From: CAZPHU01 sp964419255
GTDB lineage: Bacteria > Fibrobacterota > Chitinivibrionia > Chitinivibrionales > CAYFVL01
Length of the DNA stretch: 29,665 nt
NCBI GenBank assembly: GCA_964419255.1
Contig: CAYQOU010000052.1
Span: 1 to 29,665, forward strand
Direction of reading: 5' to 3'
Shown here piece by piece: positions 8,296 through 16,878 of the stretch (position 1 is the first letter of the stretch; every line of letters begins with the position of its first letter). The position numbers and the translations under genes are program-made. The notes under the pieces are model-generated. The model was not told the origin of the DNA and did no database searches. It saw only the letters and a program-made list of their open reading frames with translations.

Positions 8296-8480
8296 TCGTA
8301 TTATTTTTGTGTAACAAATTCATCTCTTGAAGACTCCAATGTATCTTGATCCTGCATTGAGCGGCTCTGAGCGCATGATTTGCGCAATCCATTGAGGGTA
8401 GAAGGGTTGAAGCGATCGTGCACTCCTGCGGTATACTTGCCGAGCTTTTCCAGGGATTGCCTAAGCTCTTATGCCACACG
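8296..8480 (+). repeat. Diverged dispersed repeat, copy 1
   Basis: This stretch aligns by eye with 21036-21215 in the same orientation. Both share the exact 15-mer ATTGAGCGGCTCTGA (8356-8370 and 21093-21107). The 53 bases starting with that 15-mer agree at about 41 positions without gaps. Weaker matches extend upstream (a TTATTT...TGTA...ATC block) and downstream (ATACT...TGCC and TATGCC...GGGG). It sits directly upstream of the efflux adaptor gene. The nature of the element is unknown. Confidence 0.55.
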
Positions 8481-8544
8481 GGGGTTTATACATCGCCACG
8501 AGAGAATCGCTGTCTGCAGGTTGATCTTTTTTCCGGGGAATAGC

Positions 8545-9753
8545 ATGAAAAAAAAAGTAATCGCGGGGTTAATCGTTTTAGGAGTGGTTGGGCTCCTGAT
8601 TTTTCGCATCTTAAGCAGGGAAAGCACCGGAGGTGGAGGTTTTGGCCGACGAGGTGGCCAGCGCGGACCGGTTGCGGTGCAAGTTGAAAATATCGATCAA
8701 ATGCCCATGAAACAGCGCCTCCAGTTCACCGGGACGGTCAAACCCTCCTACAGCTATGTCATAGCTGCAAAGGTAGGGGGACGCCTGCTGAATGTCAGCA
8801 AACGTATCGGTGATCGGGTGGGCAAGGATGAGATTGTGGGCCGAATCGACGATACCGAGTACCGTCAGGCGCTTGTTGAAGCCGAGGCGCAGGTGAAAAT
8901 CAGCCGGGCATCGGTGGCCGAAGCAGGCGCACAACTTCAACAAGCCAAACGCGAAGAAAAACGGGTTGAAGAGCTGGTCAACAAGGGAATATCCGCGCGG
9001 GTGGAGCTGGAAACCGCTCAGACCCAGGTCGTCTCGCTTCAGTCGCGTCTGGAACTGGCCCAGGCTCAGCTGGAGCAGCGCCAGTCGATGCAGCAGCTTG
9101 CCCGCACCCGCTTTAGCTACACCCGGCTCCAATCATCACGCCCCGGCTATGTAGCATCCCGGCAGGTGGATGGCGGTGCGCTTCTGTCGGTCAACTCCCC
9201 GGTGCTGACCGTCATCGGTATCGATACCACGTATGTTGAAATCGGTATCACCGAGCGGGATTTCCCGCTCATCAACAAAGGACTGACTGCCTCGGTTACC
9301 GTCGATGCGCTCCCCGGCAAAGTGTTCGAGGGAAATATTCGCCATACCTCTCCCCTGTTCAGTTCCGACTCGCGTACGGCGGCCGTTGAGGTGGCCATCG
9401 TCAACGATTCGCTTCTGCTCAAACCGGGTATGTTTGCCCATATATCGATCACCGTAGCCGAAAAAGATACCGCCTGGGCCGTTTCGCTTCCAGCGGTTGT
9501 CACCCGCGATCAAAAGAAAGCTGTATTTGTGGCCGATGGCGATGCCGCACGTCTGATAGAGGTTACCACCGGTATTGAGGATGAGCGGAAAATAGAGATT
9601 CTCTCCCCTCGAATAACCCAACCTGTGGTTACAGTTGGAAATCACCTTCTATCTGATGGCGCCCCCATAATCACCAAGCCCCGAAAACCCTCCCAAGATG
9701 GTAACGGGGCATCGGGCGTCCGGAAGATGCAGAAAGGGAAGAGTCATGAGTAG
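8545..9753 (+). CDS. RND efflux periplasmic adaptor (membrane fusion protein)
   Basis: A 402-residue adaptor of the AcrA/MexA type that bridges an inner-membrane RND pump and an outer-membrane channel. It has an N-terminal membrane anchor (MKKKVIAGLIVLGVVGLLIF) without a lipobox, a Gly-rich linker, a lipoyl/barrel-sandwich domain split around an alpha-hairpin (first half YVIAAKVGGRLLNVSKRIGD near residue 75, hairpin about 108-195 rich in Ala/Gln/Glu, second half TRLQSSRPGYVASRQVDGG), a beta-barrel domain (TTYVEIGITERDFPLI) and a membrane-proximal domain. All expected domains are present at normal family length. GGGGA a few bases before the ATG at 8545 supports that start over an upstream frame opening at 8380. 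It overlaps the pump gene by 8 bp, so the two are co-translated. Confidence 0.93.
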   Translation: MKKKVIAGLIVLGVVGLLIFRILSRESTGGGGFGRRGGQRGPVAVQVENIDQMPMKQRLQFTGTVKPSYSYVIAAKVGGRLLNVSKRIGDRVGKDEIVGRIDDTEYRQALVEAEAQVKISRASVAEAGAQLQQAKREEKRVEELVNKGISARVELETAQTQVVSLQSRLELAQAQLEQRQSMQQLARTRFSYTRLQSSRPGYVASRQVDGGALLSVNSPVLTVIGIDTTYVEIGITERDFPLINKGLTASVTVDALPGKVFEGNIRHTSPLFSSDSRTAAVEVAIVNDSLLLKPGMFAHISITVAEKDTAWAVSLPAVVTRDQKKAVFVADGDAARLIEVTTGIEDERKIEILSPRITQPVVTVGNHLLSDGAPIITKPRKPSQDGNGASGVRKMQKGKSHE

Positions 9754-12700
9754 CGGTTTTCTGTCTCTGCCGGTGAGGAGACCGGTTTTTATAACTGTCA
9801 TTTATATAATAGTGGTCCTCATAGGCCTTTTCTCCCTGTGGCGACTCCCGATCGACCTGATGCCCGAGGTTACTTATCCGACCGTATCGGTGATAACCGA
9901 ATACGGCAATGCGGGCCCGCAGGAGATAGAGGAGCTTATCAGCCGTCCTATCGAATCCGCACTCGCGGGTGTTCAGGGGATCGAGGAGCTGACCTCCACC
10001 TCCAGCGAGGGGCGCAGCCTGGTGCGAGTATCCTTTACCTGGGGTACCAACCTGGATGAATCCGTCAACGATATACGTGAGCGGATAGATCGAATTATCG
10101 ACAATCTTCCCGAGGAATCTACCCGCCCGATGGTGCGTAAGTTTGACCTTTCGGCATTTCCCATCCTTATGATCGGCGTAGAGTCGGAGCTGGATCCGAC
10201 CGAGGTGCGCCGCATGGTGGAAGATCAGGTCCAGTACCGTCTGGAGCGTGTCAACGGTGTGGCATCGGTGGATATCTGGGGCGGTGCCGAGGTGCAGGTT
10301 CATGTCAAGCTTCGGGCGGATGCGCTGGAAGCGCTGAAGCTGTCACCGGATATGGTGATCAGCGCTCTTCGTCAGGAAAACCGCAATATGCCCGCCGGAA
10401 CGGTGGAGCAGGGCAACAGCGAGATTATCGTAAGAACGTTAGCCGAGTTTACCACTATTGAGGATGTGAGCAATACGATTATTACAACCCGAAAGGGGGT
10501 GCCGGTTCGGGTAAGTGATGTCGCCGAGGTGACCGAGGATATTGAGGAGATTACCACACTTCTGCGAATTAACCGCAAGCCGGGAATCCAGCTGGGAATC
10601 AGCAAACAGTCCGGAGCCAACACCGTCAACGTCGCCAAAGATGTCCGACACGAGATTGACAAAATAAACAAAGACTTCCCTCAGCTCAGCATCCTTCCCC
10701 TGATGGACACCTCCAAGTACATACGCAATGCTATCCGCTCGGTGGGAGTTTCGCTGATTCTGGGAGGGGCGATCGCGCTGATGGTGCTTCTGCTGTTTCT
10801 GCAGAACGTGTCCAGCACCCTGATTATTGCGGTAACCATTCCGATTTCGGTGATCGCCACCTTTGCACTTGTTTACTTTGGGGGCTTGACTCTCAACCTC
10901 ATGACATTTGGGGGATTGGCGCTTGGTATCGGAATGCTGGTGGATAATGCGATCGTGGTGCTTGACAGCATTTTCCATCATCGAGAGAAGGGTGAGGAGC
11001 CGAAACAGAGCGCCATAAAAGGATCATCGGAGGTGGCAACGGCGGTTATCGCCAGTACGCTTACCACGATTGTGGTGTTTTTCCCGGTGATTTTCATCGA
11101 GGGCATGTCGGGAATCATGTTCAAGCAGCTTGCCTATGTGGTTGCCTTTGCCCTGGCCTGCTCGCTTCTGACCGCCCTTACCTTTATTCCCATGCTCTCC
11201 TCCCGCTTCCTTCACATGCCGTCACGGGACACATCGAAGGGTGGACTGCTGAAAAGAATTTTCGGTGTGGCGGAAAAAGCTTACAAGGCGATCGAAAACG
11301 AGTATGGAAAGATGATCACCTGGGCGCTGGAGCATCGTAAAACGGTTGTCGGCGGTGCGCTGGTTTCGATAGCCGCGGCCATATTTTTGGTACCCTTTGT
11401 CGGCGTGGAGCTGATGCCTTCGGCCGATGAGAGCGAGGTGCGTATCACTCTCGAGATGGAGATCGGCTCCAGGCTGGCGCTAGTTGACAGTACGACTATG
11501 ATGGTGGAAGAGATAGTGATGCGGGAAGTACCGGAGATGGAATTCATGCGAGCCAGCATAGGAGGCGGTGGCTGGCGCTCACGCGGCGGACACATCACGG
11601 AATTCAGAATTTCACTGGTTCCAAAAAACAAACGCTCACGATCTTCGGCGCAGGTCGCCATGGATCTTCGTAAAGCTCTTGCCCATATCCCCGGAGCCAC
11701 ACTGCGCGTCCGGGAAGGCGGCGGTCTATTTATTCTTCGCATGGGTCAAGGCGGACAGAATGAGGTGGATATCGAGGTGCGCGGCCACGATCTTCAAAGA
11801 GGTCAGGAGCTTGCGATGCAGATAGACAATGCCATAAAGGATGTGGAGGGGGTAACCGATACGCGTATAGGCCGCGAGGCGGGGATGCCGGAGCTGGTGC
11901 TTCGAATAGACCGGAAGAAGGCCGCCGACCTGGGTTTCACCGCCTATCAGGTGGGAGCCGCTGTGCAGACCGCCATGGGCGGCACCCGTGCGACAACCGT
12001 ACGTCGCAAGGGAAAAGAGTATACGGTGATGGTCCGTTTCGACGAAAACGACCGGCGACATGCTGATCAGCTCATGCAGATGAGCGTTGTTAACGGTAGA
12101 GGAGTTGCCGTACCGTTGAATACGGTGGCCCGCCTGGAACGTGCATCCGGGCCGGTGCAGATCGGGCGACGAGACCGCGAGAGAATAATAGGAATCCAAG
12201 CCAACTATGCCGGACGCGACATGGGATCGGTGGTTGCCGATATTCGCGAGAGAATCCAGGGGGTAACCGTGCCCTCCGATTTCGCGGTGATTATCCGAGG
12301 CGATTACGAAGAACAACAGAAGGCGTTTCGTGAACTGATGGTCGGACTGATCATGGCCATACTGCTTGTATACCTGGTGATGGCGGGGCAGTTCGAATCT
12401 TTTCGCGATCCATTTGTGATCCTGTTTTCGATTCCTACCGCACTGATTGGTATCGTATTGATGTTGATTCTGACAGACACTCCTTTTTCCATCAACGCCT
12501 ATATCGGCTGTATTATTCTCACCGGTATCGTGGTCAACAATGCCATCGTGCTCATCGATTACACCAACCGCCTGCGCAGAGAGAAGGGCCTGGAGCTTTT
12601 CGAGGCGATCAAGGCAGCGGGTACCCGCCGTCTGCGCCCCATTCTGATGAGCGCATCGACCACCAGCCTGGGGCTGCTGCCGCTGGCATTCGGTTTGGGG

Positions 12701-14374
12701 GATGGTGGAGAGGCCCAGGCGCCCATGGCACGGGTGGTGATCGGCGGACTGATAGCATCCACGCTGATAACACTGCTTCTGATTCCGGTGATCTACTCTA
12801 TTGCCGAAGACAGAAGCAAAGGGCGCAAAACAGCTAAAGCCAACAGGCCTGCACATGCTGTGAGAAACAACACCGCTGTGATTCTGGCGGCCTTTCTTCT
12901 CATCCAGGGGACCCAGGCAATATCTGCTCAGGAGCGATCCGACACGCATGCAGACACGCCGAGCTTTTCACAGCCGCATGCCGAAGACTCACCTGCGGGG
13001 ATTAAGCCTGGCGCACCGGTTGGCCTTTCTCTTTCTCGTGCGCTTACACTGGCGATGAGAAATAATCCGGTGATCAAGATTGACAGCATCGACGTAAACA
13101 TCGCCCGGGCGCAGCTCACCGAGCAGTATTATCGGTTCGAGCCCGCGATTTCAGCTTCTGTAAACCGCAGGGGAGAAACCTTTGATGATGCCCAGCAGAC
13201 ACGAGGCTCGGTGAGTCTCTCCGGTAAACTTCCAACCGGTACCTCCGTGGGTATCGAAGGGGGAAACACCAAGGCCGATGACAATGTTCTGCAGGGCTCT
13301 GCGGTTGCCGGGTATAATGGTGATGTGAACCTGACAATCACCCATCCTCTTCTCCAAAACGGGGGACTGGGAGCCAATCTGGCTCCCCTGAGGAAGGCAA
13401 AAGCGGGTTTGGAGCTGTCGCAGGCAGAGCTTGAACTGTACGCTCAGCAACTTCTGGCGGATGTGGAACGCACTTACTGGGAGGTGTATCTGGCCGATCG
13501 GGAGGTTTCGATCATGAGCCGTTCCCTCGAGCTTGCGCAACGTCTTTTATACGAAACCGAGGAGAAGCTCAAGGCCGGCAAGGTTGCGCCCCTCGATCTG
13601 GCGGTCGTACAAGCCGAGACTGCAAGCAGGCGTAAATTGCTTATCGATGCCCAAACCTCTGCCATGCAGAGAAGACTACGTCTCATCTATCTTCTAAACG
13701 ACACATCCGTTGACTGGAGCGACTCCTTACGGATAACCGACACTCCCCCGTCCGCGGAGAATACCGATTCACTGTCGCCCCATATACAGGCCGCCCTCCG
13801 ACTTCGTCCCGACCTGCGCCAGGCGCGGATGCAGGCGAAGATGGGAAGCCTGGATGTGGTACAGACTCGCAACGGCCTTCTTCCCCGGCTCGATCTGTTC
13901 ATATCCCTTGCAACCGGCTCATACGCAACCAGCTTTGGCGAGTCATTCGGAGCGGAAGATTTCCGCGAAAACCAGGTCGATGCCGGATTCAAACTCGCTC
14001 TTCCGGTTACAAATGGCGCGGCCCGTCAGAGACATAAGCGTGCGGTTTTGAATAAAGAAAAAGTTGATATCTCGCTCCTAAACATGGAGAGACTTGCGGA
14101 GCTGGACGTGCGATCAGCCTGGCTCGAGCTTGAGCGCACAAGACAGCAGATAGAGGCTGCCCGCGTGGCTCGCGAGCTTCACGAAAAGCGCGTGGACGCC
14201 GAGCAGGAGAAGCTGAATGCAGGTAAAAGCACCGAATACCTTCTCCTGCAAGCCCAGAATGAACTGATCGCCGCCGGTCTGGATGAGGCCCGTACCGAGG
14301 TCATGTACGCCGATGCTTTGACTAACCTGTATCTGCAGGACGGAACTCTTCTAAAAAGAATCCTCGGAGAGTGA
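9746..14374 (+). CDS. RND efflux permease fused to TolC-family outer-membrane channel
   Basis: A 1542-residue single frame. Residues 1 to about 1020 are a complete RND permease: N-terminal TM, two large periplasmic loops and 12 TM segments. TM4 carries GIGMLVDNAIVVLDS with one proton-relay aspartate (D400; the second Asp of AcrB is N401), and TM10 carries GIVVNNAIVLIDY with N931-N932 where AcrB has its lysine. After TM12 comes a basic linker (about 1023-1040), a hydrophobic stretch (TAVILAAFLLIQGTQAISA, 1043-1061) and a full TolC/OEP protein (about 1090-1542) with two repeats of the channel fold. The drive is proton motive force; substrate is unreadable. A GTG at 12860 (residue 1039) could start the TolC part separately, with a signal-peptide-like beginning, but has no clear ribosome-binding site. 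AAGGGA before the ATG at 9746 fits the start. No stop or frameshift separates the halves. Confidence 0.92.
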   Translation: MSSGFLSLPVRRPVFITVIYIIVVLIGLFSLWRLPIDLMPEVTYPTVSVITEYGNAGPQEIEELISRPIESALAGVQGIEELTSTSSEGRSLVRVSFTWGTNLDESVNDIRERIDRIIDNLPEESTRPMVRKFDLSAFPILMIGVESELDPTEVRRMVEDQVQYRLERVNGVASVDIWGGAEVQVHVKLRADALEALKLSPDMVISALRQENRNMPAGTVEQGNSEIIVRTLAEFTTIEDVSNTIITTRKGVPVRVSDVAEVTEDIEEITTLLRINRKPGIQLGISKQSGANTVNVAKDVRHEIDKINKDFPQLSILPLMDTSKYIRNAIRSVGVSLILGGAIALMVLLLFLQNVSSTLIIAVTIPISVIATFALVYFGGLTLNLMTFGGLALGIGMLVDNAIVVLDSIFHHREKGEEPKQSAIKGSSEVATAVIASTLTTIVVFFPVIFIEGMSGIMFKQLAYVVAFALACSLLTALTFIPMLSSRFLHMPSRDTSKGGLLKRIFGVAEKAYKAIENEYGKMITWALEHRKTVVGGALVSIAAAIFLVPFVGVELMPSADESEVRITLEMEIGSRLALVDSTTMMVEEIVMREVPEMEFMRASIGGGGWRSRGGHITEFRISLVPKNKRSRSSAQVAMDLRKALAHIPGATLRVREGGGLFILRMGQGGQNEVDIEVRGHDLQRGQELAMQIDNAIKDVEGVTDTRIGREAGMPELVLRIDRKKAADLGFTAYQVGAAVQTAMGGTRATTVRRKGKEYTVMVRFDENDRRHADQLMQMSVVNGRGVAVPLNTVARLERASGPVQIGRRDRERIIGIQANYAGRDMGSVVADIRERIQGVTVPSDFAVIIRGDYEEQQKAFRELMVGLIMAILLVYLVMAGQFESFRDPFVILFSIPTALIGIVLMLILTDTPFSINAYIGCIILTGIVVNNAIVLIDYTNRLRREKGLELFEAIKAAGTRRLRPILMSASTTSLGLLPLAFGLGDGGEAQAPMARVVIGGLIASTLITLLLIPVIYSIAEDRSKGRKTAKANRPAHAVRNNTAVILAAFLLIQGTQAISAQERSDTHADTPSFSQPHAEDSPAGIKPGAPVGLSLSRALTLAMRNNPVIKIDSIDVNIARAQLTEQYYRFEPAISASVNRRGETFDDAQQTRGSVSLSGKLPTGTSVGIEGGNTKADDNVLQGSAVAGYNGDVNLTITHPLLQNGGLGANLAPLRKAKAGLELSQAELELYAQQLLADVERTYWEVYLADREVSIMSRSLELAQRLLYETEEKLKAGKVAPLDLAVVQAETASRRKLLIDAQTSAMQRRLRLIYLLNDTSVDWSDSLRITDTPPSAENTDSLSPHIQAALRLRPDLRQARMQAKMGSLDVVQTRNGLLPRLDLFISLATGSYATSFGESFGAEDFRENQVDAGFKLALPVTNGAARQRHKRAVLNKEKVDISLLNMERLAELDVRSAWLELERTRQQIEAARVARELHEKRVDAEQEKLNAGKSTEYLLLQAQNELIAAGLDEARTEVMYADALTNLYLQDGTLLKRILGE

Positions 14375-14393
14375 GGCAGAAGGGGGAGAGCAG

Positions 14394-14523
14394 AATTAAG
14401 AATTAAGAATTAAGAANNNNNNNNNNNNNNNNNNNNNNNNNNNNNNNNNNNNNNNNNNNNNNNNNNNNNNNNNNNNNNNNNNNNNNNNNNNNNNNNNNNN
14501 NNNNNNNNNNNNNNNNAATTAAG
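14394..14523. repeat. AATTAAG heptamer tandem repeat spanning the gap
   Basis: Three complete AATTAAG units lie at 14394-14414 with a partial unit (14415-14416), then the N run, then one more unit at 14517-14523. The same unit on both sides shows that the array continues through the unresolved stretch, which is probably why assembly failed here. The true copy number is unknown. Confidence 0.85.
14417..14516. other. Assembly gap of 100 N
   Basis: Exactly 100 unknown bases, the usual placeholder for a gap of unknown size in a scaffold. The real distance, and any content such as a small gene, cannot be judged. Confidence 0.98.
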
Positions 14524-14637
14524 AGGCAATGAGGAGACAAAGACACAGAGACAGTTTCGGTACAAAAAGACGGTGCCTTTTCTCCTCCCGACCTCCCCTG
14601 CCGATGCCGCTGCCTGAGGGCTGAGCTATTTTGAAAT

Positions 14638-14655
14638 ACCCCTTACGGGGTTTTT
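14638..14655 (+). terminator. Possible terminator after the efflux operon
   Basis: A short stem (ACCCC at 14638-14642, GGGGT at 14647-14651, loop TTAC) is followed by TTTTT ending at 14655. Only 5 bp of stem make it weak. It could end the plus-strand efflux operon, though the gap lies between. Confidence 0.45.
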
Positions 14656-14737
14656 GCAGATTGCAGAATCCGGTGTGCTCCAAACATTGCGCGAATCCTG
14701 CGAGAGAATCGTCCGATTTAGATACAAACGAGCTCTT

Positions 14738-15568
14738 CTACTCCGCAATATCCTCCTGTGTTCCCGCCACACGCTCTGCCTGCCAACTCTGTTGAGATCC
14801 GCCTTCCATGCCCGCCGTGCCGGTGATCACATCCCCCTCCACGGTACCGGACAGATTCATCGGGCCGTCTGCCGTTTGTAGAATCGCCGCAAATGTTTTT
14901 CCCGAAACCGATCCTTCGGTCATATCGCCGCTGGCCCCGGAAGTGGCGTTGGTCACGTAAGCCTGCTGGTACCTCTGCTCTATATCCATCTCATAGGAGT
15001 TTTCATCCATGCTCCACTGCCATCTCCCCGATACGTTTGCGGGTATAACCCAAAAATATACACGAGAGCGACCGACCCTGTCCTGCACATCCGGCTCCCA
15101 GTCTCCCATATGAAAGTCGTGGGATACCACTCGGCTTCCCGGTTGCAGCTCACGGAATAGTTTGGGACGCAGCCGGATATTTACATCCGGTAAGAGGTAG
15201 AGTGTCACGATCGAGGCAGGGCTCAGATCGACGCCAAAAAGGTCTCCCTCGACAAATTCTACCCTGTCGCTCACCCCTGCATTGCGCGCATTTCGTCTGC
15301 TTTCCTCTATGCGAGTCGGGTTAAGGTCCACTCCTACGCCCGTGGCGTTATACCGTTCTGCCGCGGTGATAACGATTCGCCCATCCCCACATCCCAGATC
15401 GTAGATAGTATCCTCGGAGCGAACCTCTGCCATCTCAAGCATCCGCTCCACCGTTTCCATGGGAGTGGGCACATACGGTACATCCAGCCCCGACTGGGAT
15501 AATACCCCGCTGAAGCCAAGCGCCACACCGAGTGTGCCACACAAAATGAAGGTATGTATCTTATTCAT
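14738..15568 (-). CDS. Exported class I SAM-dependent methyltransferase
   Basis: A 276-residue protein with an N-terminal signal peptide (MNKIHTFILCGTLGVALGFS, then GVLSQ) followed by a Rossmann methyltransferase. The start of the domain, VPYVPTPMETVERMLEMAEV, leads into motif I TIYDLGCGDGRIVITAAE (about 54-71), then GVGVDLNPTRIEESRRNA, RVEFVEGDLF, and LYLLPDVNIRLRPKLFRELQ, a family pattern I recognise from widespread 'class I SAM-dependent methyltransferase' entries carrying signal peptides. A beta-rich tail (about 185-276) follows. AACGGAGGAAAC before the ATG at 15568 supports the start. That ATG overlaps the stop of the upstream permease gene (ATGA), so translation is coupled. Substrate is unknown, and how SAM would reach an exported enzyme is unexplained; a membrane-anchored cytoplasmic form is an alternative. 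Confidence 0.85.
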   Translation of the reverse strand: MNKIHTFILCGTLGVALGFSGVLSQSGLDVPYVPTPMETVERMLEMAEVRSEDTIYDLGCGDGRIVITAAERYNATGVGVDLNPTRIEESRRNARNAGVSDRVEFVEGDLFGVDLSPASIVTLYLLPDVNIRLRPKLFRELQPGSRVVSHDFHMGDWEPDVQDRVGRSRVYFWVIPANVSGRWQWSMDENSYEMDIEQRYQQAYVTNATSGASGDMTEGSVSGKTFAAILQTADGPMNLSGTVEGDVITGTAGMEGGSQQSWQAERVAGTQEDIAE

Positions 15569-16878
15569 GTTTCCTCCGTTTTTCGTTTTTGCTGTGTAAA
15601 GAGAAAGGGTAGACCGGTCGCCAGCACCCCGACGCCTATCAGTGCCCCCATACCGGTATGCATCACGCTTGCATGCAGCATGTATACGGATGCCGCACAA
15701 AACAGCGCGGGTGTCAAGGGGTACATCGGGACCTTAAACGGACGACGGACTGACGGCATTCTTATGCGTAAAATGAAAAGCGATATACCGGTGAGCAGAA
15801 AAAACAGCCAGAAGACCGGTGCGGTATACTCAACCATAACGGTAAAGCCATTGCGTGTGCCTGTTCCGATTCCGATGAGTATAAAGGCGATTGACGCCTG
15901 CAGCAGAAGTGCACGCACGGGGGCGGATTTGTGCGGATCCCACTGATGAACAAACCCAAACAGGGAAAAGTTTTTTCCCAATGCGTAACTTGTCCTTGCG
16001 CCGGTGATAATCGATGCGTTAGCGGTGCTCAGACAGGCAAGTACCACGATCGCAGAGATGGCCACCACACCGCTTCCCCCCATCACCCTGCTCATGAGAT
16101 CGGCCGCAACCGCATCGGAGCCGGCGATATCCGATATGCCAAGTCCCCTGATAAAGGCTATGTTTATGATACAGTAGACCACCGTAACCAGTCCGATACT
16201 GTAAATCAAAACTTTAGCAATGTTGCGGGTATCTCCCCGTATCTCCGACGACAGATAGGCTGCCTCATTCCATCCCCCGTATGTCAGAAGCACAAATATC
16301 ATGGCGCGGCCCAGATCGGACGGAGCGCTGGTGGTGACAGTCAGACCGGCAGGAGGGATAATAAGCCCCACGGCAGTGAGGGTGACAAGGGCCAGAAGCA
16401 CGGCGGCAAACACCAGACGCTGAAGTGCGCTGCCGACACTCAGGCCGACCGCGTTTATGAGTGTCAGACCAGCCACCACCGCAAGGGCATACAGAGAAGA
16501 GGAATAGGGCCCCAGAGCAAAGACCTGAGTAGCGTAATCGCCCACAAGAAAGGCAAGCATGGCAATCGAGCCGGTCTGAATCACCAGTATCCGTGCCCAG
16601 GCAAAGAGAAAGGCGATGCGGCGTCCGTAGGCACGTAACAGGAAATGATATTCCCCGCCCTTGTCGGGAAAGCTGCTTGCCAGCTCCGCATAGCACAGCG
16701 CCCCGATGAGTGAGACAAATCCCCCCACTGCCCATGCCCAGACCACCGCGCCGCCGGTGGTGAAGTTTGCCGCAACCAGGGAGGGAGTTTTAAAGATACC
16801 CGCTCCTATTACTACCCCGCTGACAAGCGCGATGCCGTCGGGTATGGAGAGCATTTTTGTGCCGCCTGCTTGAGCCAT
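15565..16878 (-). CDS. APC-family amino acid permease
   Basis: A 437-residue inner-membrane transporter of the amino acid-polyamine-organocation superfamily, about 12 TM segments. TM1 holds the substrate/ion-binding break LVSGVVIGAGIFKTPSLVA (GxGIF type), TM2 continues GALCYAELASSFPDKGGEYHFLLRAYG, and the middle carries LTYGGWNEAAYLSSEI. The C-terminal RMPSVRRPFKVPMYPLTPAL is also typical for the family. It resembles the LAT/AdiC-like group; the exact substrate cannot be read. The start is chosen at the ATG at 16878, with GGAG close upstream; a second ATG at 16854 is possible. It is the first gene of a two-gene operon with the exported methyltransferase. Confidence 0.9.
   Translation of the reverse strand: MAQAGGTKMLSIPDGIALVSGVVIGAGIFKTPSLVAANFTTGGAVVWAWAVGGFVSLIGALCYAELASSFPDKGGEYHFLLRAYGRRIAFLFAWARILVIQTGSIAMLAFLVGDYATQVFALGPYSSSLYALAVVAGLTLINAVGLSVGSALQRLVFAAVLLALVTLTAVGLIIPPAGLTVTTSAPSDLGRAMIFVLLTYGGWNEAAYLSSEIRGDTRNIAKVLIYSIGLVTVVYCIINIAFIRGLGISDIAGSDAVAADLMSRVMGGSGVVAISAIVVLACLSTANASIITGARTSYALGKNFSLFGFVHQWDPHKSAPVRALLLQASIAFILIGIGTGTRNGFTVMVEYTAPVFWLFFLLTGISLFILRIRMPSVRRPFKVPMYPLTPALFCAASVYMLHASVMHTGMGALIGVGVLATGLPFLFTQQKRKTEET

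Larger units (their letters stand above)
7765..8544. other. 780-bp gene-free region upstream of the efflux operon
   Basis: Short ORFs here have neither family features nor ribosome-binding sites. Two structures are visible: an AT-rich double inverted repeat at 7951-7987, and one copy of a diverged dispersed repeat (about 8296-8480). The promoter of the efflux operon must lie in its 3' part, but I cannot point to a convincing -35/-10 pair. Confidence 0.6.

Noticed and set aside
11726..12949. Long 407-codon ORF on the minus strand
   Set aside because: Fully antisense to the RND permease, rich in His/Gln/Arg as is usual for shadow frames, with no family motif.
15931..16638. 235-codon plus-strand ORF
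   Set aside because: Antisense to the APC permease gene, low-complexity composition and no ribosome-binding site.
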